Part shown: positions 24,785 through 34,415 of the stretch, one piece after another
Layout: each line of letters opens with the position of its first letter
How positions within the stretch are numbered: the first letter of the stretch is position 1
Source of the DNA: Gemmatimonadales bacterium
GTDB taxonomy: Bacteria > Krumholzibacteriota > Krumholzibacteriia > LZORAL124-64-63
Assembly: GCA_019038745.1 (NCBI GenBank)
Contig: JAHOYV010000077.1
Coordinates: 1 to 50,754, forward strand
Direction: 5' to 3'
Length of the DNA: 50,754 nucleotides
The notes under the pieces: model-generated
Databases searched by the model: none
Told to the model about the DNA's origin: nothing
What the model saw: the letters and a program-made list of their open reading frames with translations, nothing else
Made by a program: the position numbers and the translations under genes

Positions 24785-27571
24785 TCACCGACTCAAAACC
24801 ACCTTGTTGGTAAACACCTCACCGCCGGTTTCCATTCGGACAAGATAGATCCCCGAGGGCAGATTACGGCCATTGCCGTCGCAGCCGTCCCAGCCCACGA
24901 CCGCCGGTTGAACCGACCCTACACCCTGTTCGAGAACCCGCACCAGCCGACCGCGAAGATCGTATACCGAAAGCGTGTAGGGCTGGGCCCGGTCAAGACG
25001 GAAATGGATATTGGTCTCACCGACCATCGGATTGGGGGAAACTCCCAGACTGACCGAAAAATCCGGGCCTGAATTACGGCTAACCACCGACCGTTTTTCG
25101 CCGTCTGAATCGGCCAAAAGAAGCCCAACGATATCGGGGGCATCCACTGGGACACTGGACGATTCGTTTGACCGAGCGCTGTTGAATTCGAAAGGAAGCT
25201 GCAGAGTCAAGCCCTCCGGCGGCAATTCGTTGTCCAGGTCGTAAACCAGGACCCGAATCTGTTCCCGATCGATGCCCACGGCGCGGGCGGCAACCCGGGC
25301 GGCCGTCGGGTCAACCAGCAGCAAGCCGCCGGCATCCCAGCTGGCCCCGGGCAAATGCAGGGCAAATTGTCCGGCAGCGACATCCTCGCCGCTCAGTGTG
25401 GCCTCCACCCACCAGCGTCCGTTTTCCAAGTAGTGGTGGCCCAGGGCGAACACTGCCGGGTCATCGGATCGTTGGGATTTGCCGGGAGTATCGGTGCCCA
25501 GTATGAAGGCAACGACCCGTACGAGGTCCAGGGCGTTGACTACCGCATCGCCGTTCACATCCGCGTTGGCTGAGGCCTCGGGTAAAAGAGGGTTCTCAAT
25601 CGGGGCCACGATATGGTTCACCATAATGATTACGTCCAGGACCGTGGTTGAACCATCCAAGTCCACATCTCCGTTTGCTATCCCAGATCCGATGATGGAG
25701 GAGACAGCAGCCATGGCGTCGATCTTACCGGATCCGAAATCGGCGTTCCAGGTCGTCCCGGTGTAGACATCCGTAATCGCCGTGCCGCGCAGAATAGTTT
25801 TCACTTCCAGAGACGTCAGTGTCGGGTCTTTCTGCAGCATAAGGGCTACAACACCACACGCAAACGGCGAAGCCATGCTGGTCCCCTGTGCAACGAAGTA
25901 TGCGCTTCCTGGCAGTAACCAGGCATCGTCCGCAGCGGGAATCGTATGGGCGCTGTAGCAGGATACGATGGCCATTCCCGGGGCGGAGATATCGGGCTTT
26001 TCGGCCCCAACACGTCCCGGTCCGATCGCCGAAAACGGTGCCCGATCCCCTAGCTCGGCCTGGCCCCAGCTTGTGCTCGGCGGGTATCCCACCAAGCCGG
26101 CAATCGAATCCCAAGAGTTCTTCGATTTCCAGGCCGCCACCGATATCCCCTGGATAGCGGTCGAAGGCACGGCCACGGAGTAAGTGTTGTCACTGTTTGG
26201 AAAATGAACTCCATCACTCAACATGGTGGCATAAGTAAGCCAGGCGTGGGCAGTACCGGTTCCAGCGGAGAAGCTGATGGTCCAGTCACCCTCCAGCAAT
26301 TCATTGCCCAGCATGTCCCCGATCTGAATTTCGATGCAGCGGTCCCCGTTAATCTCCGTATTGAATACATGGACATCTCCCGCCGCTCCGGGCTGGTAAT
26401 CATCGTATCCCCCGGAAAAGGGACCATAAGTAGTACCGGCCAAGGACAGACTCACAGAAGCATCCCAATTCCCTTCCACCCAGATCTCGATCATGGCGAA
26501 GTCGTTGTTGTTTCCAGCTTCCGGCGTGTAGGAAGGAACCCTGAAGATGATGTTACCACCGTTTGCGGCCGCGGAATCATGGCGCTTGGATTCGCCATCG
26601 TTGCCCGCCGCTATACAAAAGACCACTCCTTGTCCCGAAAGGTCGTCGATCACGACTTCCTGGCTGCTGCTGCCGTCGTGGGCTCCGAAATGTCCCCCCA
26701 GGGACAGGTTGATGGCGATGGGTTGGCCCAGAGCCTCTGCCTTCTGCGCCAGATAGTTCATCGCGTCGATGATCATGTCTTCCGGTAGTGTGCCCTCGGT
26801 ATCGTCGTAGGGTTTTGCAACTAGAATATCCGCCTCAAAGGCCACTCCCTTGTACACCCCCCCCGAAGCTCGACCATTGCCGGCGGCAATCCCGGTCACG
26901 TGGGTCCCGTGACCACTGTAATCCCGCTGGGTCACCGTGCCCGAATTTATCTGGGCCTCGGTGAATTCCACCCCGTAGGGAAAACCCGCCGGCGACGTCC
27001 CGGTAGCGTGTTGGTCCCAGATCGCCTTGATGCGGGTCGTGCCATCGTTGTTTTTGAAATCTTCATGAGTCCAATCGATGCCCGAATCGATCACTCCCAC
27101 CAGAACACCCTGACCGGTGTAGGCAGGCGAACCAGTCCAAACCTGGTCCACATTTCCTCCGGGCACGGCCTCGTCCATGATTGGGTAAATTAAGCGCGAT
27201 GCGTCTATTCGCTCTATGCCGACCACTTCCGCCAGTTGCGCAAGCGAGGAAAGCGGCAGCCGGGCCGTAGCGATGGTTCCCCGCTCCGATCCCACCACCA
27301 ATCCGGGAATATCGTCCAGGTTGGGCATTGTGCCATCCAGGCGTAGGATCACTCCGATCCGGGGATTTGCGGGGTCACCCGAATTTTCCAGGGAAATAAT
27401 TTTCTCCAGGCCCGTAAAGACCGGTGCTCCGATTTCCTTCTCCAGTCGCTCGGCTTGGAGCCGCAACAACAACGGGTCGACTGTAGCCGAAAAGGCCTCC
27501 GAACAGACCGTCAGCGGAATCAAAATGAGGGTCAGAAGGGCCAAGCCCAGGACCGAACGCTGAAATATCAT
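24785..27571 (-). CDS. Secreted subtilisin-like (S8) protease with dockerin and C-terminal sorting domain
   Basis: 928 residues; ATG 27571 with GGGGAG 8 nt upstream. Signal peptide to about residue 30, then a propeptide-like region. The catalytic domain has the triad Asp in GVLVGVIDSGIDWTHEDF-like context (D162), His in SGHGTHVTG (H221) and Ser in GTSMASPFA (S565), with an insert of about 180 residues before the Ser. A type I dockerin follows (about 634-695), with two calcium-loop repeats (GDVDLDGSTTVLD and ADVNGDAVVNALD). The C-terminus is a beta-domain starting VSPNP, with WDGCDGNGRNLPSGIYLVR as in FlgD-like/T9SS-type sorting domains. A cohesin-like protein is encoded upstream in the same strand cluster, a plausible docking partner. 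Confidence 0.9.
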   Translation of the reverse strand: MIFQRSVLGLALLTLILIPLTVCSEAFSATVDPLLLRLQAERLEKEIGAPVFTGLEKIISLENSGDPANPRIGVILRLDGTMPNLDDIPGLVVGSERGTIATARLPLSSLAQLAEVVGIERIDASRLIYPIMDEAVPGGNVDQVWTGSPAYTGQGVLVGVIDSGIDWTHEDFKNNDGTTRIKAIWDQHATGTSPAGFPYGVEFTEAQINSGTVTQRDYSGHGTHVTGIAAGNGRASGGVYKGVAFEADILVAKPYDDTEGTLPEDMIIDAMNYLAQKAEALGQPIAINLSLGGHFGAHDGSSSQEVVIDDLSGQGVVFCIAAGNDGESKRHDSAAANGGNIIFRVPSYTPEAGNNNDFAMIEIWVEGNWDASVSLSLAGTTYGPFSGGYDDYQPGAAGDVHVFNTEINGDRCIEIQIGDMLGNELLEGDWTISFSAGTGTAHAWLTYATMLSDGVHFPNSDNTYSVAVPSTAIQGISVAAWKSKNSWDSIAGLVGYPPSTSWGQAELGDRAPFSAIGPGRVGAEKPDISAPGMAIVSCYSAHTIPAADDAWLLPGSAYFVAQGTSMASPFACGVVALMLQKDPTLTSLEVKTILRGTAITDVYTGTTWNADFGSGKIDAMAAVSSIIGSGIANGDVDLDGSTTVLDVIIMVNHIVAPIENPLLPEASANADVNGDAVVNALDLVRVVAFILGTDTPGKSQRSDDPAVFALGHHYLENGRWWVEATLSGEDVAAGQFALHLPGASWDAGGLLLVDPTAARVAARAVGIDREQIRVLVYDLDNELPPEGLTLQLPFEFNSARSNESSSVPVDAPDIVGLLLADSDGEKRSVVSRNSGPDFSVSLGVSPNPMVGETNIHFRLDRAQPYTLSVYDLRGRLVRVLEQGVGSVQPAVVGWDGCDGNGRNLPSGIYLVRMETGGEVFTNKVVLSR

Positions 27572-27601
27572 CAAAAAATCTCCCCAGTCCGGGTTTCCGG
27601 A

Positions 27602-28204
27602 TTACTCACTTCGCAGCGGCATATGCTGAATCGGTTTGGCCAAAGAAACCAGGTCGGATCTGGCCAGGATTTCCAGCAGGACATCCACGGTCGCATCCAT
27701 GGTCACGACCCCGGCATTCACGCTGCGGGGGGCCGCTCCCAGTTTCTCCAAACTGTGCCGGAGGTCGAGTACATCACCGCTGAAACGGGCCACGACGGCC
27801 AGCGGCGTTTCCCTGAGTTCGGGACCTGACACCCGGGACAACATCGTCAAACGCAGGCGGGCATCCATCTTTGTTGCAAGGTCCGAGTTTCCCCAGATCA
27901 CGACAGAGTTTAATCCTGGCGTGGCTGCAAGATCAGGGAGAACCTCCCAGGGCACTTCCACCAGATAAGACTTGCCGAAGGAACTCAACTTGCGGCCACC
28001 TTCACCCAGGTCGGGAAGATCCCCCATTGCCTGATGGCCCAGAAGTGAGAGTAAAATCATCGACTCGACGGGCACTTCGGCCAAACGGGCTAACGAATCC
28101 TCATCGGTAAATCGAGCCAATTCATCCGAAATTTCACCGGGTTTGCAGGACCCCAAAGCCAAGATGGTTAAAAGGGGTAAGACCAATCCCAGGGCCTTGA
28201 TCAT
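27602..28204 (-). CDS. Hypothetical lipoprotein
   Basis: 200 residues, ATG 28204. Signal peptide and lipobox ALGSC place it in the envelope. The rest alternates short strands and helices (VESMILLSLLGHQAMG, then GLNSVVIWGNSDLATKMDAR) with no catalytic motif that I recognise. It lies between the TPR lipoprotein and the subtilisin, 30 nt ahead of the latter, so an inhibitor or chaperone of the protease is conceivable; the N-terminal half of the protease contains a similar 'VVGSERGTIATARLPLSS' style segment, but I would not press the likeness. Confidence 0.65.
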   Translation of the reverse strand: MIKALGLVLPLLTILALGSCKPGEISDELARFTDEDSLARLAEVPVESMILLSLLGHQAMGDLPDLGEGGRKLSSFGKSYLVEVPWEVLPDLAATPGLNSVVIWGNSDLATKMDARLRLTMLSRVSGPELRETPLAVVARFSGDVLDLRHSLEKLGAAPRSVNAGVVTMDATVDVLLEILARSDLVSLAKPIQHMPLRSE

Positions 28205-28268
28205 CAGGTTTTTTTGCCTTTTCGGCTTGATGTTGATACCTCGCTTGAAGCGGATGAACCGTTGTCCA

Positions 28269-28955
28269 TCATCCGGAAAATTGTGCCGAGAGCTTGTGTA
28301 ATTGGGCCAACACGGCTCCTGTAAAACTTTCGTAGGTTATTCCATCCACAGACCAGGTTGTGGCGATTTCCTCCTGGATACCACTGTCGAGGACTGGATC
28401 GGAAGCAGCCAGGGCCAGGGGAAACTCCCCTTTGGCCGCCCAGGCGAAAGCCACGATCAAGCGCAGATCGGCTGCGCTGAAGCTTTCCCGGTGAGTAAAA
28501 ATGAAGGAGGGGTCCAGGGCAAGAGCCGCCTCGGCATCGGCTATGGCAGCCTCTAATGAAGTGCCTCCGGCACCCAGATTGGCGGCGGCCAGACCGGCCA
28601 GCACATCAGCCCCAGCTTCCCCATTGTTGATCGCGTTGTCGAAACTGCCGACCGCACCCTGCATGTCGGTCGTGGAAACCGCCTGGGCCAGGAGGGTCCA
28701 ACCCTTTCCAGTGTAGGCCTCTCCAAAGTTGACATCCAGATTTATGGCCTTTTTGAAATCGGCCAGGGCATCGTTGAATTCAGCTGCCTCGAACCATTCC
28801 CAGCCACGTTCGGTATACTCCACCGCAGTGGTCGGCCCAATGGGTGCAATCGGGGTTGGATCGTCCTCGTCGCCGCCGCAACCGGCCGAAAGGACGATAC
28901 ACAACAGGCAGAGTACAAGAAATACAGCCCATGCAGCGCGTTTTTTCTCCGCCAT
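28269..28955 (-). CDS. TPR-repeat lipoprotein
   Basis: 228 residues from ATG 28955 (AGGA 8 nt upstream). Other in-frame starts exist at 28976 and at GTG 28988, the last overlapping the stop of the cohesin gene. The signal peptide ends in lipobox LSAGC followed by GGDEDD. Tetratricopeptide repeats follow, for example YTERGWEWFEAAEFNDALAD and FGEAYTGKGWTLLAQAV. Such proteins act as scaffolds for protein complexes. Part of the five-gene exported cluster. Confidence 0.75.
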   Translation of the reverse strand: MAEKKRAAWAVFLVLCLLCIVLSAGCGGDEDDPTPIAPIGPTTAVEYTERGWEWFEAAEFNDALADFKKAINLDVNFGEAYTGKGWTLLAQAVSTTDMQGAVGSFDNAINNGEAGADVLAGLAAANLGAGGTSLEAAIADAEAALALDPSFIFTHRESFSAADLRLIVAFAWAAKGEFPLALAASDPVLDSGIQEEIATTWSVDGITYESFTGAVLAQLHKLSAQFSG

Positions 28956-28984
28956 GAGAAATCCTGATCGCATCATGAAACCTT

Positions 28985-29749
28985 TCACTGGAAACTGACC
29001 GTGGTCTGCTCAGACCCGACCCCAAGGATGTTGGAATCCTTAGCTTTGATCGTATCGCTCGTGGCCGAAAGCGTTGCCGAATAAACGCCCGACCAAACCC
29101 CCTGACCCAAACTGGTCATCGTAGGGAAGGATCCGCCAATCTCCACCGTAGGGTCTGATCCGGATCCACTTGAAATCCGAACCAGGATCTGCAATGTGCG
29201 AACCCGTCCCGGATTCTTCAGTGCCGAAATTTGTAAATCGGGAATTTCAAGCGGATCGGCCACATTCAAGAGACCGTTTGTGCCGGTTACCGAAAGGGCG
29301 CTGCCTTCCAGATCGGAAAGAATCATGTTGCTAAGGGTCAGGGCGGTACTTTCCCCACCAGCCCCCTGCAAAGTAAAGGTCACTTCGGCCACGTCACCTG
29401 ACCCCGGCTCAAGCTGGGCCGCATCACCGAAGTACAGGATCAGGCGCACCCGGTTCTCCCCAACCGCTTCTCCCTGAACCACCATCCCGGTAGACCGGGT
29501 CGTGGCGATCACACCGGAGAAAAAGGCCTTGGCTCCGTCGAAAACAATGTCTGCCTGAATGCCCTTTACCCCATCCACATTTTCCAGCGCCAGCCTGACC
29601 GTCACCTGGGTGCCACTGGGCCCGGAGGCATTACTCAACGCAAGAGTGTTCAAACCGGCTGAGGAATCGGCACTGGCCACGCCAGAACCGATCAGCGCGA
29701 TCATGACCGAGAAGACCCAGGCCAACCTGGGAATCAAGGTTAATTTCAT
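28985..29749 (-). CDS. Exported cohesin-like domain protein
   Basis: 254 residues from ATG 29749, chosen for its GGAAG ribosome-binding site and clean signal peptide (cleavage near VASA-DS, residue 26); the frame is open further upstream. Residues about 30-165 look like a cohesin: SGPSGTQVTVRLALENVDGV, then GIQADIVFDGAK, and LEPGSGDVAEVTFTLQG, a beta-sandwich of the jelly-roll type. A second beta domain (about 170-254) is unassigned. Cohesins bind dockerins; the subtilisin two genes downstream carries a dockerin. No surface-anchor motif seen. Confidence 0.7.
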   Translation of the reverse strand: MKLTLIPRLAWVFSVMIALIGSGVASADSSAGLNTLALSNASGPSGTQVTVRLALENVDGVKGIQADIVFDGAKAFFSGVIATTRSTGMVVQGEAVGENRVRLILYFGDAAQLEPGSGDVAEVTFTLQGAGGESTALTLSNMILSDLEGSALSVTGTNGLLNVADPLEIPDLQISALKNPGRVRTLQILVRISSGSGSDPTVEIGGSFPTMTSLGQGVWSGVYSATLSATSDTIKAKDSNILGVGSEQTTVSFQ

Positions 29750-29849
29750 GGAAACACTTCCGGGTTCATGTCCAATTTCACGGGTTATTTGGACAATCTC
29801 ATGAAAAAACCGTGCCAAACGCGGCTTCATCAAAATAGTAAGCCACACG

Positions 29850-31028
29850 TTAGCTGTTTGAGATCTTTCTAACCTTGGCCAAATCCGCTCCGTCGGGAAA
29901 CAATTCCAGGTATTGTCGGCAAGCCTCCTCCAGTTTCCGCTGGAGTCCCAGATCCTTATAAAGTCGAATTCTAAAATAAAGCGAATTATCCAGGAGGCCG
30001 TAGTTCAGGCGGCAGTCAGCGAAGGCCTCCATCCATTTCAGTGCCGGCTCCAACTCCCTGCGCCGAAAATGGCATTTGGCCAACCAGTAGAGGGATACAT
30101 CCGCTGCGTAGCTGCCAGGGTGGGCTGAGATCAGCTCCTCGAAACAATGGATGGCGGAAATTCCCTTGTCCCGACTGCCCTTATTGTACAAATCCATACA
30201 TTCGAAGAAGGGTCCAGCTACCGCTCCGGTATAACTTTCCATTGCCTCGTGGGCCCGTTGCCTTGACCCCGACCAGAGGACATCCAGGGAGCTTTTCCTC
30301 TCTTCATCCGACATCTCCGCATCCAGAATGCCAACCGCCTCCAGGCCCTGTTCCACCGATACCGTTGCCAGCACGGCGTTAATGAACTCAAGCATTCCCT
30401 GGCGACCGACCTGCGCCTCCAGTTCGGCGAAGAAGAATCCTCCGGTTACTTCGGGAAGAGCAAAATGGCCTCCTTCAAATCCACCCAGCACCGCGTAGGG
30501 GTTATCGTACTTGATGGCCACCTTGACTATCATCTTGTCCAGCGTTTGGCCCAGTAGAAAATGGGGAATTCCCTCCTGAAACCACTCGGGAAGGCGCTTG
30601 TAGTCGTGGTGATCAATATTCTGTCGCACCAGGACATGAATCATCTCGTGGGTCAGGGTCAACAAGAGAGCTTCCGAATCGTGGAAATCGCCCCGCAGAA
30701 CCGGTTCTATGTAGACAAGCAGAACCGGGTGATCGATCCCCGCGACTCCCATCTTTCTTGTCAGTCCCCGCTTACCGGTGGGAAGATCCGCCATGGTCAG
30801 GTCAAGGCGCTCCGAGTCCAAAACCATCTCCAGCAGGGATTCTGCTTTCTGCACGGCCTCCGGCAGGAGCGGCTGAATCATTTCCAGAACCTGTTCCACT
30901 TTCTCCGGGGAATGGCGCTTCCCCGTGTATTGAAAATCCGTAAGGTTTCGTTCAGGGAGGGACGCAGCATGGACCAAGCCGCCTAGCAAGGTCGCCAGAA
31001 AGATGATTCCGTATAGACTCCTGGACAT
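29850..31028 (-). CDS. Exported HExxH zinc metallopeptidase (peptidase MA-like) with TPR-like tail
   Basis: 392 residues, ATG 31028 after AAGGAGAAGAG. Signal peptide ends near VHAAS (about residue 22). The zinc motif HEMIH lies in LLLTLTHEMIHVLVRQ, and WFQEGIPHFL downstream supplies the Glu that completes a gluzincin site, as in peptidase MA-like proteins. The C-terminal 140 residues are helical repeats (YWLAKCHFRRRELEPALKWM) that look like TPRs. First gene of the minus-strand exported cluster. Substrate unknown. Confidence 0.8.
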   Translation of the reverse strand: MSRSLYGIIFLATLLGGLVHAASLPERNLTDFQYTGKRHSPEKVEQVLEMIQPLLPEAVQKAESLLEMVLDSERLDLTMADLPTGKRGLTRKMGVAGIDHPVLLVYIEPVLRGDFHDSEALLLTLTHEMIHVLVRQNIDHHDYKRLPEWFQEGIPHFLLGQTLDKMIVKVAIKYDNPYAVLGGFEGGHFALPEVTGGFFFAELEAQVGRQGMLEFINAVLATVSVEQGLEAVGILDAEMSDEERKSSLDVLWSGSRQRAHEAMESYTGAVAGPFFECMDLYNKGSRDKGISAIHCFEELISAHPGSYAADVSLYWLAKCHFRRRELEPALKWMEAFADCRLNYGLLDNSLYFRIRLYKDLGLQRKLEEACRQYLELFPDGADLAKVRKISNS

Positions 31029-31205
31029 TGTTCTCTTCTCCTTGATTCCCTACGGACAGGCTCAGAAAATTGAACTGACTCCTGCAGCTATTATTAGTGT
31101 ACCCAGCGAACAAGGGAATGGAAAGGATCGGGTAATTTCTGGAATTATGATTGAAGGTCCCGCCCGCTTGCAATAACTTCAACTCTCTCAAAAAGGAGGA
31201 TCATC

Positions 31206-32621
31206 TTGGCCTTGGATATAGAATTAATCATGAATCAGGCCCGGCAGGCCGCCCTGGAATTTCGGCAGTTGGATCAGGAGGCCACCGACCGTATCGCCGC
31301 GGCTGTTTACGCCGCCGGTTTCAACGCCCGCGTCGAATTGGCAAAGCTGGCGGTGCAGGAAACCCGCTTGGGCATCTGGCAGGACAAGGTGGTCAAAAAC
31401 GCCATCGCCACCCGTCTGGTTCACGAGGACATCAAGAACCTCAAAACCGTGGGCGTAATCACCGAGGATCGCCACAGGGAAATCGTCGAAGTGGCTCAAC
31501 CGATCGGACCAATCTTCGCGGTTACTCCCATCACCAACCCGACTTCTACCGCCTTGTTCAAGATCCTTATCGCTTTGAAATCCCGTAATCCAATCATCGT
31601 CCGGCCCCACGGTGCAGCCCGCAAGTGCACGATCAAAGCAGCCAAGTTGTGTTACGAAGCTGCGCTGGCCGCCGGAGCTCCCGAGCACTGCATTCAATGG
31701 GTCAAGCGCTCCTCACAGGAAGAAACAATCCAAATGATGAGCCACCGAAAAGTGGCGATGAATTTGGCCACGGGCTCGGTTGATCTTGTTCGCGCCGCCC
31801 ACCGCTCGGGCAATCCCACCATCGGAGTGGGTCCCGGGAATGTGCCGGTGTACATCGGCAAGAGCGCGGATGTGCCCTTCGCCGTGGAGCAGATCTTCCG
31901 CTCCAAGATTTTCGACAACGGGACAATCTGCGCCAGTGAGCAGGCGATGGTTATCCGGGCCTGCCACGCCCGGCAGGTACACGAGGAATTTGCCAAGCGA
32001 GGAGCCTACTTCGTTACCGGTGACGAGATCGATCGTCTGGCCGAGGTTGCGTTCAACAGCTCCGCCCGGATCATGCGCATCGAAGTCATCGGACAATCGG
32101 CGGTGAAAATAGCCGAAATGGCCGAAATCGACGTGCACCCGGAAACCACCCTGCTGATCGCGGAACTGAACGACGTGGGTTTGACCTCGCCTCTCTCATA
32201 CGAAATCCTGGCGCCGATTCTTGCTTCCTACACCGTTCAGGGATTCGAAGCCGGAATCGAGATGTGTAGACGCATCAACCATCATGGCGGCCTGGGACAT
32301 ACGGTGAGTATCTTCTCCCGCAACGAGGAAATGATCGATCGATTCGCCGAGGTGATGAACGCCGGCCGCCTTCTGGTCAACCAACCGGCCTCGTATGGGG
32401 CTCTGGGCGGCACATACAACGCCCTGCAGCCATCGATGACCTTGGGCTGTGGAAGCGGAGGCAAGAACATCACCACCGACAACATCTCGGCCCGGCATCT
32501 GCTGAACATCCAGCGCGTGGCGCGCAGGAGGGTGAACGAATGCATCCGGGAAAGTCTTGACCTGATCCTGGACCATGAACACACCGCCGAAGACGAGGAT
32601 CGGCGATGCCTGAATGATTGA
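31206..32621 (+). CDS. CoA-acylating aldehyde dehydrogenase (EutE/AdhE-N type)
   Basis: 471 residues. TTG start at 31206 is set by a very strong AAAGGAGG 7 nt upstream. It should interconvert acetaldehyde (or another short aldehyde) and its acyl-CoA with NAD. The catalytic Cys is C242 in NGTICASEQA. PIGPIFAVTPITNPTSTALFK, RPHGAARK and GVGPGNVPVYI are typical of the acylating branch. Length fits EutE and stand-alone AdhE N-domains; succinate-semialdehyde dehydrogenase (SucD) is an alternative. No microcompartment shell gene or encapsulation peptide was seen. The next gene overlaps its end by 8 nt. Confidence 0.85.
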   Translation: MALDIELIMNQARQAALEFRQLDQEATDRIAAAVYAAGFNARVELAKLAVQETRLGIWQDKVVKNAIATRLVHEDIKNLKTVGVITEDRHREIVEVAQPIGPIFAVTPITNPTSTALFKILIALKSRNPIIVRPHGAARKCTIKAAKLCYEAALAAGAPEHCIQWVKRSSQEETIQMMSHRKVAMNLATGSVDLVRAAHRSGNPTIGVGPGNVPVYIGKSADVPFAVEQIFRSKIFDNGTICASEQAMVIRACHARQVHEEFAKRGAYFVTGDEIDRLAEVAFNSSARIMRIEVIGQSAVKIAEMAEIDVHPETTLLIAELNDVGLTSPLSYEILAPILASYTVQGFEAGIEMCRRINHHGGLGHTVSIFSRNEEMIDRFAEVMNAGRLLVNQPASYGALGGTYNALQPSMTLGCGSGGKNITTDNISARHLLNIQRVARRRVNECIRESLDLILDHEHTAEDEDRRCLND

Positions 32622-33375
32622 AGGCCCTACGAAGAATTCTTGGCTACACACCTCTCCTGTTTTCCCGCCAGGTGAATGGTCCGCCGGCTGGACCGATTCG
32701 GGCGGGCCGGATTTTAGTCCGGATCCTGCTTCCACAAGCCAAGCCTCGGTCGTAACGGAGTTGGTGGAGGCCATCGGACTCGAGAAAGCCGCTTGGGCAA
32801 AACAGGTCCACGGGGCAACCATTGTTCGCGTTTCCAGACCAGGCCTGGCGGGTGAAGCCGACGGCCTCTGGACCGATATCCCCGGTCTGGGCGTTATCGG
32901 ACGCAGTGCGGACTGTCCCCTTGTTCTGGTCGGCGGAAAACGGCGGGACGGCTCCCGGGTCTGGGGATTTACCCATGCTTCGTGGCGTTCAACTATTCAG
33001 GGAATCACCGGCAAACTGGTTGGCCTCATCACTGATGCGGGAACCGATCCGACGACCCTGACGGCAACAATCTGCCCTTCGGCCGGCCCCTGTTGCTACG
33101 AGGTGGGGCCGGAAGTATTGGAGGCGGCTGTGACCCTGCTCGGATCCGAGGTACGGAAATTTTTTCATGGTGCAGGGACCCGGTGGATTCTCGACCTCTG
33201 GGCACTCAACACAGCCCAGCTCACCGCTGCCGGGGTTAGCCCCGGATCCATCCACATTGCCGGAAAATGCACAATCTGCGGTGGATCGCGATATCCCAGT
33301 TACCGCCGTGATGGAGCTGACGCGGGCCGCTTCGCAGCGATTATCGGCTGGAATCAGCTTCGGAATTCCCCATAA
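32614..33375 (+). CDS. YfiH-family multicopper-like oxidase / purine nucleoside phosphorylase (laccase domain)
   Basis: 253 residues, ATG 32614 overlapping the dehydrogenase stop by 8 nt, so translational coupling is likely. The zinc/copper-site residues of the family are visible: QVHG, SADCPLVLV, FTHASWRSTIQG and GPCCYEVGPEV. Members have been reported both as polyphenol oxidases and as purine nucleoside phosphorylases/adenosine deaminases, and as peptidoglycan-editing factors, so the physiological role is not settled. Cytoplasmic, with no signal peptide. Confidence 0.85.
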   Translation: MIEGPTKNSWLHTSPVFPPGEWSAGWTDSGGPDFSPDPASTSQASVVTELVEAIGLEKAAWAKQVHGATIVRVSRPGLAGEADGLWTDIPGLGVIGRSADCPLVLVGGKRRDGSRVWGFTHASWRSTIQGITGKLVGLITDAGTDPTTLTATICPSAGPCCYEVGPEVLEAAVTLLGSEVRKFFHGAGTRWILDLWALNTAQLTAAGVSPGSIHIAGKCTICGGSRYPSYRRDGADAGRFAAIIGWNQLRNSP

Positions 33376-33429
33376 TCGGCTTCACCTCTCAGATAGTTCC
33401 CGGCCCGTTGTATTCTTCCTACAATCCGG

Positions 33430-34242
33430 TCAACCCAAAGCCACGTCCAGGGCCATCATCACCGCGAAACCAAGCATGGCACCCACGGTGGCAAGATCAG
33501 TATTGTGTCCCAGCTGGGATTCGGGAATCAACTCCTCGACCACCACATAAATCATCGAGCCCGCCGCGAAGGAAAGGGCGTACGGCAAGAGAGGTTGCAT
33601 CCAAATCACAGCGACCGCTCCAACTACTCCGGCCAGAGGCTCGACCAGGCCCGATGCCTGCCCATACATGAAAGCCTTGGTCCGGGAAAATCCCTCTCTC
33701 CGCAACGGTGCCGAAACAGCCAGGCCCTCCGGGAAATTCTGGATCCCGATACCGATGGCCAAGGCCACGGCGGCCCCCATACTCGCCGACGGCAAACCCG
33801 AGGCCACCGCACCAAAAGCCACACCCACGGCCAGACCTTCAGGGATGTTGTGCAATGTGATGGCCAGCACCAGCAAAACCGACCGGTGCCAGCTGGTTTT
33901 GATCCCTTCGGCCTCTTCAATTGGAAAACCGAGGTGCAGGTGTGGCAGCACTTTGTCCACCACCCAGAGAAAAGCACCGCCGGACAGAAAGCCTATCACT
34001 GCGGGAATCCAGGGCACCTGACCTGCCGCCTCGGCCATCTCGATGGCCGGGTTCAGGAGGGACCAGAAACTGGCCGCGATCATGATTCCCGCAGCAAAAC
34101 CCAGCATCGCATCTAGAAGTTTCCGATTCACAGTCCGAAAAACAAAAACCACCGCAGCACCCAGAGCAGTCAACCCCCAGGTGAACAGGGTGGCAAGCAA
34201 GGCCTGCTGGACCGGGTGCAGGACAAGAAACCATTTTGGCAA
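33430..34242 (-). CDS. ZIP-family metal transporter
   Basis: 270 residues, TTG start at 34242 after GGGAGG. Eight hydrophobic segments. The metal-binding helices carry [14 protein letters not shown] and [12 protein letters not shown], plus VVEELIPES, the ZIP core signature. Between helices 3 and 4 a short His-containing loop (HLHLGF) could regulate. Imports divalent metals such as zinc, iron or manganese into the cytoplasm. Selectivity cannot be read from sequence. Confidence 0.88.
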   Translation of the reverse strand: MPKWFLVLHPVQQALLATLFTWGLTALGAAVVFVFRTVNRKLLDAMLGFAAGIMIAASFWSLLNPAIEMAEAAGQVPWIPAVIGFLSGGAFLWVVDKVLPHLHLGFPIEEAEGIKTSWHRSVLLVLAITLHNIPEGLAVGVAFGAVASGLPSASMGAAVALAIGIGIQNFPEGLAVSAPLRREGFSRTKAFMYGQASGLVEPLAGVVGAVAVIWMQPLLPYALSFAAGSMIYVVVEELIPESQLGHNTDLATVGAMLGFAVMMALDVALG

Positions 34243-34350
34243 TGTATCCCTCCCTTATGTTGAGGGTTACTCTAAGGTTATTCCTGGAGTTGCGCTACCA
34301 TCCACTTACCGAATGGGTCGTGCCTTCGAAATTGAGAACAGCCTGGAACA

Positions 34351-34379
34351 AAAAACCCCGGACCACTTGGCCCGGGGTT
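34351..34379 (-). terminator. Terminator after the 34416-35033 gene (minus strand)
   Basis: AACCCCGG (34354-34361) pairs with CCGGGGTT (34372-34379), eight pairs around a 10-nt loop. Read on the minus strand, the stem runs into TTTTTT, so it terminates the exported-protein pair. Confidence 0.8.
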
Positions 34380-34415
34380 CATCATATTTCCATAGTTGAG
34401 GCCAGAAATTGAAGC

